From an uncultured Clostridia bacterium (GTDB taxonomy: Bacteria > Bacillota > Clostridia > Oscillospirales > Acutalibacteraceae): a stretch of DNA of 8,066 nt. A model generated the notes under the pieces. That model saw only the letters and a program-made list of their open reading frames with translations, was not told the DNA's origin and ran no database searches. Position numbers and translations under genes: made by a program. Location: NCBI GenBank assembly GCA_937912045.1, contig CALDPI010000210.1, positions 1 through 8,066 on the forward strand, given 5' to 3'. This document shows positions 1 to 4,579 of the stretch, in pieces. How positions within the stretch are numbered: position 1 is the first letter of the stretch; each line of letters begins with the position of its first letter.

Positions 1-1421
1 CGGTATGCAACGCGCGGTGTGAGCAGGTCAACCGATACGCCGAACTTTGAGGCAAGCTTGGAAACAATAACGTGGATATGCTGCTCGCCGAGGCCGGATA
101 AGAGCTGCTCCTTGGTTTCGTTGTTAACGGCAAATAGAATGGTGGGGTCTTCTTCCATAAGACGTGAAAGACCCTGTGCAATTTTTTCTTCTTCGCCCTT
201 CTGCTTGGGGTAAACCGCCATGGTAAGCTGCGGCTGTGGGAAAGCGGCGGCAATAATGCTCTTGCCCCAGGCGGCATCACAGAGCGTGTCGCCCGTTATG
301 ACGTTGCCCAGCTTAACGGCGGCGCCAATGTCGCCCGTGCCGATGCGTGCGGCATCCTCCTGCTTGCCTGCCTTAATCCACATAACCTTTGAAAGACGCT
401 CTTCGTTGCCTGTGCGGCGGTTGATAAGCTTGCTGTCGGCTGCAACGCTGCCGCTTATAACCTTAAAGTATGAAAGCTTTCCGACAAACGGGTCGGCAAT
501 CGTCTTGAAGACAACCGCGGCGGCAGGACCGCTCTCACACGGATTAATTTTTTCTTCCTCGCCGTCCTTGTCGCAGAGGATGGTGGTATCAGCCGCAGAG
601 GGAGCAATTTCTGCAAGCAGGTCGGTCATAAGCGAAACGGCTGCACCGTCCTGACCGACACCGCACATTACGGGGCAAATATCGCCTGAGAGCATACCCT
701 TGCGGAGCGCCGTCTTAATTTCGTCGGCTGTGAATGTCTCGCCACCAAAATACTTTTCCATAAGCTCTTCGTCGGTGGAGGCAACCGCCTCAAGCATAAT
801 GTCGCGCATACTCGTGGTATCAGAGTTTTCAGGCACAGAGCCGTATTCTTTGGCCACAACACCGTCAAAGGTGTATGCCTTGCCGTCAACCAGGTTTATG
901 TAGCAAACAACCTTTTCACCCTCAACAAACGGAATGATAACGGGGCAGATAACACCGCCGTATTTTCCCGTGAGAATGGAGATAACGCGGTAAAAATGCG
1001 CGTGAACGGAATCAAGCTTATTAATAAAGAAGGCAACGGGTCTCTTGAGTGCGCGGGCACTGTCATATGCCTTCTGTGCACCAACCGTCAGACCCGATTT
1101 ACCCGAAAGCACGATAAGCGCAGAATCTGCGGCGGTAAGAGCCTCACTCACGCCGCCTGCAAAGTCGAACTGGCCGGGCGCATCAAGCAGGTTGATTTTA
1201 TTTCCGCCGATTTCAATCGGATAAACCGACGTGCTGACCGAAACCTTGCGCTTTTTCTCTTCGGCGTCAAAGTCCATAACGGTAGTACCGTCTGCGTTCT
1301 TACCTATGCGGTCTGTAGCCTTTCCATAATATAAAATTGCGTCTGCCAGCGTGGTTTTACCACTTCCGCCGTGTCCAAGCAGGGCAATGTTTTTAATGTT
1401 TGATACCGGATACTGTTTCAA
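1..1421 (-). CDS. EF-G-like translational GTPase (EF-G paralogue), 3' end beyond window
   Basis: The reverse strand is open from a TTG at 1421 to the left edge (473 codons). The start is supported by GAAAGGG about nine bases upstream and a promoter at 1453-1481. Visible motifs are the P-loop GHGGSGKT (residues 16-23), the G3 motif DAPGQ (80-84), and the G4 motif NKLD (134-137). Later come LSGLGEQHIHV and, in the last residues seen, PRVAYR, the domain III/IV junction typical of EF-G. The G domain, domain II and domain III are therefore present, and domains IV and V should lie outside (family length about 690 residues). Canonical EF-G has DTPGH; the catalytic His is Gln here, and the switch I stretch reads KRKVSVS rather than RGITI. 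With no rpsL/rpsG/tuf neighbours, this looks like the EF-G-like paralogue common in Bacillota rather than the housekeeping fusA. Its role is uncertain: translocation, recycling or a specialised function. TetM-type ribosome protection is less likely from the motifs. Confidence 0.9.
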   Translation of the reverse strand, partial: MKQYPVSNIKNIALLGHGGSGKTTLADAILYYGKATDRIGKNADGTTVMDFDAEEKKRKVSVSTSVYPIEIGGNKINLLDAPGQFDFAGGVSEALTAADSALIVLSGKSGLTVGAQKAYDSARALKRPVAFFINKLDSVHAHFYRVISILTGKYGGVICPVIIPFVEGEKVVCYINLVDGKAYTFDGVVAKEYGSVPENSDTTSMRDIMLEAVASTDEELMEKYFGGETFTADEIKTALRKGMLSGDICPVMCGVGQDGAAVSLMTDLLAEIAPSAADTTILCDKDGEEEKINPCESGPAAAVVFKTIADPFVGKLSYFKVISGSVAADSKLINRRTGNEERLSKVMWIKAGKQEDAARIGTGDIGAAVKLGNVITGDTLCDAAWGKSIIAAAFPQPQLTMAVYPKQKGEEEKIAQGLSRLMEEDPTILFAVNNETKEQLLSGLGEQHIHVIVSKLASKFGVSVDLLTPRVAY

Positions 1422-1452
1422 TGTGAACAACCCTTTCAACTAAGATATCAAA

Positions 1453-1481
1453 ATTATATCATTACTTTATTAACTTTTCAA
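1453..1481 (-). promoter_or_regulatory. Sigma-A promoter of the EF-G-like gene
   Basis: Read on the minus strand, TTGAAA (1476-1481) is separated by exactly 17 bases from a perfect TATAAT (1453-1458). Transcription would begin near 1446, giving a leader of about 25 bases before the TTG start at 1421, with GAAAGGG as ribosome binding site. The spacing and boxes are close to consensus, so strong expression is plausible. Confidence 0.85.
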
Positions 1482-1622
1482 CTAAAAATATTCTATAAGT
1501 TTAATAATTATTGTGGAAAATGCTGTCGAAAAGTCGAAAAACGAGCATTTTTTACCTAAAAACAGTATAAAACACACAAAAATATGCGCAAAATTTCTAC
1601 AAACGAAAAACAAGGCCGTTTT
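1482..1622. other. AT-rich non-coding stretch with an imperfect terminator-like hairpin
   Basis: This is part of the 324-base gap between the EF-G-like start and the next gene. Small open frames on both strands here have no ribosome binding site and low-complexity composition, so I do not call them. The only structure I see is an inverted repeat, AAAATGCT (1517-1524) with AGCATTTT (1544-1551). Its 19-base loop carries two copies of GTCGAAAA, and it runs into a T run (1548-1553). No gene that it would terminate is visible on the plus strand. Confidence 0.4.
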
Positions 1623-1651
1623 AGTTACAAAACTGATACTATTTTGTAACT
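1623..1651. promoter_or_regulatory. Perfect 10-bp dyad, operator-like
   Basis: AGTTACAAAA (1623-1632) is followed by nine bases and then by its exact complement TTTTGTAACT (1642-1651). It lies about 95-120 bases upstream of the start at 1746 and has no T tract behind it, so it looks more like a transcription factor site than a terminator. A second inverted repeat, TAACTCA (1647-1653) with TGAGTTA (1671-1677), shares its right-hand bases. The cognate regulator is unknown. Confidence 0.5.
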
Positions 1652-1745
1652 CATTTGAAATCGCTTTTTGTGAGTTATGGGTATATACTATATGTAGTGG
1701 GTGAAATACCGCGAAAAACATTTTTTAAACAAGGTGGTGTGTATC

Positions 1746-2273
1746 GTGCTTAAACAAATTGTAGAGCTTTTGATGGTCGTTATCATAGGCTTTTTCCCCT
1801 TGGCAAACACAGAAAAAGCACCTGAAAATACCACCCCCGTCGTTGCAGAGGTCACCTCGCAGCAGCCGGACGGCGTTAAGATTGCCCGTTTTGAGAATAT
1901 GCTTTCTCACAACTATTGCTTCGGCACCGATTTTCAGAGTGATGCAGCGCTTATTCACGGTGCGGCACTCTCGCTTGTCGATAACGGCACACCCGAAAAA
2001 CCTGCGGTCGACGGCTTTATATATAATATGTACGGCGTAAACACCGAGGAGGCGGATGTATCACTTTATGAGCTTGCCGCCTGCGGCTACGATATTTATA
2101 AGCACACCGTCAAAAGCTTCACCTATAACGGTGACGGAACGATAACGGTTTTGTCGGTGCTCACAGTCAACCCCGATACCTCGGCAGAGGAGTTTGAGTG
2201 TGAAAGCGTCTTCTATGCCAACGGCGAAAGCGCCTTCGGCTATAATCTTATCTCCTGCGACGTGAACTGGTAA
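1746..2273 (+). CDS. Hypothetical small secreted or membrane-anchored protein
   Basis: This 175-residue frame uses a GTG start at 1746 preceded by AAGGTGG (1731-1737) at good spacing. An upstream in-frame GTG at 1701 lacks a convincing ribosome binding site. The N-terminus has one Lys and then a hydrophobic run (residues 5-20, IVELLMVVIIGFFPLA) that can act as an uncleaved anchor or a signal peptide. A Thr/Glu/Pro-rich linker follows, then an acidic mixed alpha/beta-looking body with three Cys (in HNYCF, ELAACGYD and FECES) plus one near the end (LISCDVNW). I recognise no family. The pattern suggests a small exported domain outside the membrane. It is a single-gene unit: an operator-like dyad lies upstream and a strong terminator follows directly. 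Function unknown. Confidence 0.75.
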   Translation: MLKQIVELLMVVIIGFFPLANTEKAPENTTPVVAEVTSQQPDGVKIARFENMLSHNYCFGTDFQSDAALIHGAALSLVDNGTPEKPAVDGFIYNMYGVNTEEADVSLYELAACGYDIYKHTVKSFTYNGDGTITVLSVLTVNPDTSAEEFECESVFYANGESAFGYNLISCDVNW

Positions 2274-2280
2274 AATTAAT

Positions 2281-2312
2281 GCCCTGCAAAGAAAACTTTG
2301 CAGGGCTTTTTT
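2281..2312 (+). terminator. Rho-independent terminator after the small exported protein
   Basis: A perfect 11-bp stem, GCCCTGCAAAG (2281-2291) with CTTTGCAGGGC (2296-2306), closes on an AAAA loop and is followed by six T (2307-2312). It begins seven bases after the stop codon of the 1746-2273 gene. Confidence 0.93.
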
Positions 2313-2316
2313 GTTG

Positions 2317-2342
2317 CCAAAGTACCACAATCGGTACTTTGG
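2317..2342. terminator. Second hairpin in the convergent gap, possible back-up or bidirectional terminator
   Basis: CCAAAGTACC (2317-2326) pairs perfectly with GGTACTTTGG (2333-2342) across a six-base loop. On the plus strand it is followed by TTTTG and a T-rich stretch, so it may be a second terminator in tandem. For the minus-strand operon ending at 2353 it is well placed but has no T tract after it, so its role there is uncertain. Confidence 0.55.
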
Positions 2343-2352
2343 TTTTGTTATA

Positions 2353-2667
2353 TTATTCTTGCGACAGATAAATGGGCGAAGCGCCGTACTGCATAACGAG
2401 TGAAAGCTTTTGGCAGGCGCGGTGCAGATTGCGCGATATTGTAGATTTGTTCACCCCACGTGCCGCGGCCATTTCACTCACCGAAAGGTTCTGAAAATAA
2501 AAGCCCATAACGGCATCGCGCTGGCTTTCGGTCAGCTCCTCCTTTATCGCCTTGTGCAAAAGCTTTTTAAGATGCTCAAGATAGCGTTCGTTGCTGCCGT
2601 TGCTGTCAAAGGCAGCCTTGGCCGCGCGCTCACCAAAAACCTCAAGACTAAAGGTTATCCTATTCAT
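2353..2667 (-). CDS. Small sigma-70 region-4-like DNA-binding protein
   Basis: The frame gives 104 residues from ATG 2667. An in-frame GTG at 2676 is possible, but GGTGG sits six bases before the ATG. Residues about 43-88 (EELTESQRDAVMGFYFQNLSV onward) look like sigma-70 region 4. The sequence LSVSEMAAARGVNKSTISRNLHRA is a helix-turn-helix that in sigma factors contacts the -35 element. No region 2 (the -10 and core-binding part) is present, so it cannot be a complete classical sigma factor. Such short proteins are common in clostridial genomes and mobile elements and are usually called sigma-factor-like. The start overlaps the end of the upstream gene by eight bases, implying translational coupling. 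It probably acts as a transcription regulator of a cognate promoter. Its targets are not visible. Confidence 0.8.
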   Translation of the reverse strand: MNRITFSLEVFGERAAKAAFDSNGSNERYLEHLKKLLHKAIKEELTESQRDAVMGFYFQNLSVSEMAAARGVNKSTISRNLHRACQKLSLVMQYGASPIYLSQE

Positions 2668-2869
2668 GGGCGCCACCGTAATAGTTCACAAGATGCTCGC
2701 CCGTAACCTTAAGCGATGCCGCATCGGCATATAGTGCGAGAATTCGTCGGCGCAGTCGCAGCTGCTGCTTGCGTGAAAGGTCACGCTCGGTCTTTTTTAA
2801 AGCTTTTATGTATTCCCTTAACTGTTCGTATTGTCTTAAATATTCATTTCCAAGTTCTTTTAACGTCAT
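2660..2869 (-). CDS. Small basic helical protein, partner of the sigma-like protein
   Basis: This 69-residue frame starts at ATG 2869 with AAAGGTG six bases upstream; the in-frame GTG at 2878 is part of that ribosome binding site. The protein is almost all helix-forming and rich in Lys, Arg, Leu and Glu, with heptad-like hydrophobic spacing (LGNEYLRQYEQLREYIKAL, then LRLRRRILALYADAASL) and an ending EHLVNYYGG. A two-helix hairpin or coiled coil is likely. Small proteins of this type often precede sigma-region-4-like genes in Clostridia. Function unknown. Since its partner lacks sigma region 2, it could supply core-binding or dimerisation function, as RsoA does for SigO in Bacillus subtilis, but that is inference from gene order only. 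It is first in an operon whose promoter is at 2953-2982. Confidence 0.72.
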   Translation of the reverse strand: MTLKELGNEYLRQYEQLREYIKALKKTERDLSRKQQLRLRRRILALYADAASLKVTGEHLVNYYGGAHE

Positions 2870-2884
2870 TTTCTTCACCTTTCT

Positions 2885-2897
2885 ACACGCAACGTGT
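2885..2897 (+). promoter_or_regulatory. Operator copy 1
   Basis: ACACG-CAA-CGTGT followed by GAT is a perfect 5-3-5 palindrome. It lies in the predicted leader of the minus-strand operon, just upstream of the ribosome binding site of the gene starting at 2869. An extra half site GTGTGAT follows at 2904-2910. Confidence 0.75.
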
Positions 2898-2917
2898 GAT
2901 TTTGTGTGATAATTTAT

Positions 2918-2945
2918 CCGACTACACAGGATGTGTGATAGTCGG
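2918..2945 (-). promoter_or_regulatory. Operator copy 2 inside a longer imperfect palindrome at the mRNA 5' end
   Basis: The 13-bp operator ACACA-GGA-TGTGT (2924-2936) is flanked by CCGACT (2918-2923) and AGTCGG (2940-2945). The whole element can form an 11-bp stem with a three-base bulge. The promoter at 2953-2982 predicts transcription starting near 2946, so this stem would sit at the very 5' end of the minus-strand operon's mRNA. It may serve as an operator, an RNA-stabilising stem, or both. Confidence 0.65.
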
Positions 2946-2952
2946 CACTTTT

Positions 2953-2982
2953 ACAATAACACATAACGTGTGATTTAGTCAA
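2953..2982 (-). promoter_or_regulatory. Promoter of the sigma-like operon with operator copy 3 in its spacer
   Basis: On the minus strand TTGACT (2977-2982) and TATTGT (2953-2958) are 18 bases apart. Operator copy 3 (2959-2971, plus strand ACACATAACGTGT then GAT) fills the spacer next to the -10 box. A repressor bound there would exclude RNA polymerase. Confidence 0.8.
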
Positions 2983-3001
2983 GGTAATTTTGCCATAAAT
3001 C

Positions 3002-3014
3002 ACACATTTGGTGT
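3002..3014 (-). promoter_or_regulatory. Operator copy 4, between the two divergent promoters
   Basis: Read on the minus strand this is ACACCAAATGTGT followed by GAT, a 4-5-4 match to the other operators. It lies upstream of both -35 boxes (19 bases from the minus-strand one, 54 from the plus-strand one), so it may be an auxiliary site for cooperative binding. Confidence 0.65.
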
Positions 3015-3068
3015 GTTTAAACATTTGTTGCAGTAAAATTTTGTCGGTTTTGGAGATAATTAAACGAC

Positions 3069-3098
3069 TTGACAAAAACACACGATTCGTGTTATAAT
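3069..3098 (+). promoter_or_regulatory. Promoter of the XRE repressor gene with operator copy 5 in its spacer
   Basis: TTGACA (3069-3074) and TATAAT (3093-3098) are both perfect consensus boxes with an 18-base spacer. The spacer ends in ACACG-ATT-CGTGT (3080-3092), a perfect 5-3-5 palindrome that abuts the -10 box. Transcription should start near 3105, leaving only about ten bases before the ATG, with GGGGTG (3104-3109) as ribosome binding site. The position predicts negative autoregulation. Confidence 0.9.
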
Positions 3099-3114
3099 CG
3101 GATGGGGTGATAAT

Positions 3115-3492
3115 ATGGATGGCTTCGCCAGACGAATTAAGGAATTGAGAATAAATAAAGGCTACACACAGGCAGAACTTGGTGCAATGCTTGGAATATC
3201 GCAAAGCACTGTTGGAATGTATGAGCAGGGCAGACGGCAGCCCGACAGCCATATAATAATGGAGATGAGTCGTGTTTTTTGCGTGTCTGCAGATTTTCTG
3301 CTTTCGGGCGACGGCGAAGGACCGAAAGAAATCGCAGACGCACTCGAGAGTATGCGTGAAAGTATAAAATCAACAGGAGGATTAATGTTCAAGGGAACGT
3401 TGCTCGACGACAAGGACACTCAAAAGCTGTTCGACGCCATGCTGCTTGCCGCTAATATTATGTTCAGCCAGAACGAAAAGGAGAGCGACTGA
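3115..3492 (+). CDS. XRE-family repressor, ImmR-like
   Basis: The product is 125 residues. Residues 4-60 form a classical XRE/Cro-CI helix-turn-helix domain (RIKELRINKGYTQAELGAMLGISQ, recognition helix around SQSTVGMYEQGRR, then FCVSADFLLSG). The C-terminal part (about 62-125) contains GLMFKGTLLDDKDTQKLFDAML, a tail common in clostridial repressors of this kind and probably used for dimerisation. The stop codon overlaps the start of the ImmA-like protease gene by one base, giving the pairing seen in ICEBs1 immR-immA, where the repressor blocks a divergent promoter and is cleaved on induction. Here the divergent genes are the sigma-like pair. Five palindromes in the intergenic region, one in its own promoter, are the probable binding sites. 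Function by analogy: a DNA-binding switch repressor. The inducing signal is unknown. Confidence 0.88.
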   Translation: MDGFARRIKELRINKGYTQAELGAMLGISQSTVGMYEQGRRQPDSHIIMEMSRVFCVSADFLLSGDGEGPKEIADALESMRESIKSTGGLMFKGTLLDDKDTQKLFDAMLLAANIMFSQNEKESD

Positions 3493-3935
3493 TGACAAGG
3501 ATGATACTGTGTCTTGCAGAGAAGCTGAAGCAGGAATACGGCACCCGCGACCCGAAAGAGCTGTGCCGCTGTCTTGGAATAACGCTGCTTCGCGCAGACC
3601 TACCCCGAAAAATCAACGGGTTTTATATGGAAACGGCAGGAAAACAGGCCGTTGTGATAAGCTCTGCAATCGGAGCTCCGCTTGATACGGCCTGCACCGC
3701 GCATGAGCTGGGGCACGCACTGCTGCACAAGGGAGTAAATACGGTCTTCCTGACCGACAGCACAAATTTTGTGACCGGCCGATACGAGCGCGAGGCCGAC
3801 CTGTTTGCCGCCGCACTGCTGCTCGACAGCGAGGATATAAAGGAAAACGGCGACAGCTTTGAGGATATTTCGAAAATGACAGGCGTGCCGTGCTACGCGG
3901 TGGAGCAATATATGTCGGTAAATATATCTGCATAA
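3492..3935 (+). CDS. ImmA/IrrE-family metallopeptidase (anti-repressor)
   Basis: The product is 147 residues. The zinc-binding motif HELGH lies at residues 71-75 in AHELGHALLH. A probable third ligand, Glu101, lies in EREADLFAAALLL, the arrangement of ImmA/IrrE (DUF955) peptidases. The start ATG shares one base with the repressor's TGA and GGAG lies upstream within the repressor's last codons, so translation is coupled. Known members of the family cleave the partner XRE repressor: ImmA acts on ImmR in ICEBs1, and IrrE acts on DdrO in Deinococcus. I infer that this one cleaves the repressor encoded just upstream and so releases the divergent operon. All expected catalytic residues are present. 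It is cytoplasmic, with no signal peptide. Confidence 0.9.
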   Translation: MTRMILCLAEKLKQEYGTRDPKELCRCLGITLLRADLPRKINGFYMETAGKQAVVISSAIGAPLDTACTAHELGHALLHKGVNTVFLTDSTNFVTGRYEREADLFAAALLLDSEDIKENGDSFEDISKMTGVPCYAVEQYMSVNISA

Positions 3936-3939
3936 TGAG

Positions 3940-3961
3940 GAGAGCCCGGTGGCTCTCTTTT
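3940..3961 (+). terminator. Terminator of the repressor-protease operon
   Basis: GAGAGCC (3940-3946) pairs with GGCTCTC (3951-3957) around a CGGT loop and runs into TTTT, with a further T run at 3964-3969. It starts five bases after the protease stop and separates this operon from the rpmH promoter at 3971. Confidence 0.85.
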
Positions 3962-3970
3962 AATTTTTTA

Positions 3971-3999
3971 TTGACACCGAGGACGAATTTTGATATAAT
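3971..3999 (+). promoter_or_regulatory. Consensus sigma-A promoter of the rpmH operon
   Basis: TTGACA (3971-3976), a 17-base spacer, and TATAAT (3994-3999) match the consensus exactly. This is as expected for a highly expressed ribosomal protein operon. Transcription should begin near 4006, giving a leader of about 60 bases. Confidence 0.93.
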
Positions 4000-4010
4000 G
4001 CTAACTTGAC

Positions 4011-4032
4011 AGGCTATGTTGTAATATAGCCT
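4011..4032 (+). promoter_or_regulatory. Hairpin in the rpmH leader
   Basis: AGGCTAT (4011-4017) pairs with ATAGCCT (4026-4032) across an eight-base loop, very close to the predicted 5' end of the transcript. GCCTAA then recurs nearby (4029-4034 and again just downstream). It has no T tract. It could be an mRNA-stabilising or regulatory stem. I recognise no known riboswitch or leader family. Confidence 0.45.
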
Positions 4033-4064
4033 AATTTCGCCTAAACAGTAAAGGAGGGTATAAA

Positions 4065-4199
4065 ATGAAAAGAACCTATCAACCCAAGAAGCTTCACAGA
4101 AAGAAAGAGCACGGCTTTTTAAAGAGAATGGCTACCGCTAACGGCCGCAAGGTACTTGCCCGTCGCAGAGCAAAGGGCAGAAAGCAGCTCACTTACTAA
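4065..4199 (+). CDS. rpmH: Large ribosomal subunit protein bL34
   Basis: This 44-residue gene starts at an ATG preceded by AGGAGGG. The product begins MKRTYQPKKLHRKKEHGF and continues with RMATANGRKVLARRRAKGRK, the signature of bL34, and the length is exactly the family norm. It is a basic protein that binds 23S rRNA in the 50S subunit. It is the first gene of the operon, and rnpA follows after 20 bases, as in most bacteria. Confidence 0.98.
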   Translation: MKRTYQPKKLHRKKEHGFLKRMATANGRKVLARRRAKGRKQLTY

Positions 4200-4219
4200 T
4201 AAGTGAAAGTGAATTCCTG

Positions 4220-4579
4220 ATGGAAAAAGTCTTAAAGCTGAAACTCAACAAGGAGTTTAAAAGGGCATACGGCAGAGGCAAAAGCTTTGTTCACCCGGGT
4301 GTCATAACCTACGTTGTGCGCAACCGGCTGGGCGTGGTGCGTGTTGGAATAACAACGGGCAAAAAAATTGGAGGTGCCGTATCCCGCAATCGTGCGCGGC
4401 GTGTAATAATGTCCGCGTTTCGTGAATGTCTGCCGCATATCCGCGGCGGATATGATATTGTATTTGTCGGACGAGTTCGCACCCCCGCACTCAAAAGCCA
4501 CTATATCAGAGCGGGGATTGAAGCGCACCTGCGAAGCGCAGGTATATGGGTAGACAAAGATGAAACAGCTGTTAATTAA
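4220..4579 (+). CDS. rnpA: Ribonuclease P protein component
   Basis: This is a 119-residue basic protein that binds the RNase P RNA and helps it mature the 5' ends of tRNAs. The start region (LKLKLNKEFKRAYGRGKSFV) and the central motif (GGAVSRNRARRVIMSAFRE) correspond to the family's F-x-Y/RGK region and the RNR helix that contacts RNA. Length is typical. The ribosome binding site is weak (only AAGTGAA about ten bases away), so initiation may depend on translation of rpmH upstream. Its 3' end overlaps yidD by 20 bases. Confidence 0.96.
   Translation: MEKVLKLKLNKEFKRAYGRGKSFVHPGVITYVVRNRLGVVRVGITTGKKIGGAVSRNRARRVIMSAFRECLPHIRGGYDIVFVGRVRTPALKSHYIRAGIEAHLRSAGIWVDKDETAVN

Noticed and set aside
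220..654. Plus-strand open frame of 144 codons, and other plus-strand frames in 1-1334
   Set aside because: They are antisense to the EF-G-like gene, whose motifs are clear over the whole stretch; no ribosome binding site or recognisable domain supports the plus-strand frames.
1508..1518. Possible DnaA box (TTTTCCACA on the minus strand)
   Set aside because: It has one mismatch to TTATCCACA and stands alone; no cluster, AT-rich unwinding region next to boxes, or dnaA/dnaN gene is present, so an origin is not supported.
1482..1721. Small open frames on both strands in the AT-rich gap
   Set aside because: Low-complexity Phe/Ile/Lys-rich translations without ribosome binding sites; one overlaps the EF-G-like promoter.
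2885..3092. CRISPR array or simple tandem repeat
   Set aside because: The repeats are short palindromes in both orientations with unequal spacing (39, 35, 43 and 78 bases between starts) and sit in promoters; this fits operators, not CRISPR repeats.
3446..3685. Plus-strand frame overlapping the repressor and protease genes
   Set aside because: It is a shifted reading of two genes with clear family motifs and a coupled stop/start.
4006..4011. Second TTGACA upstream of rpmH as another promoter
   Set aside because: No acceptable -10 box lies 16-18 bases downstream; the bases belong to the leader just after the first promoter.
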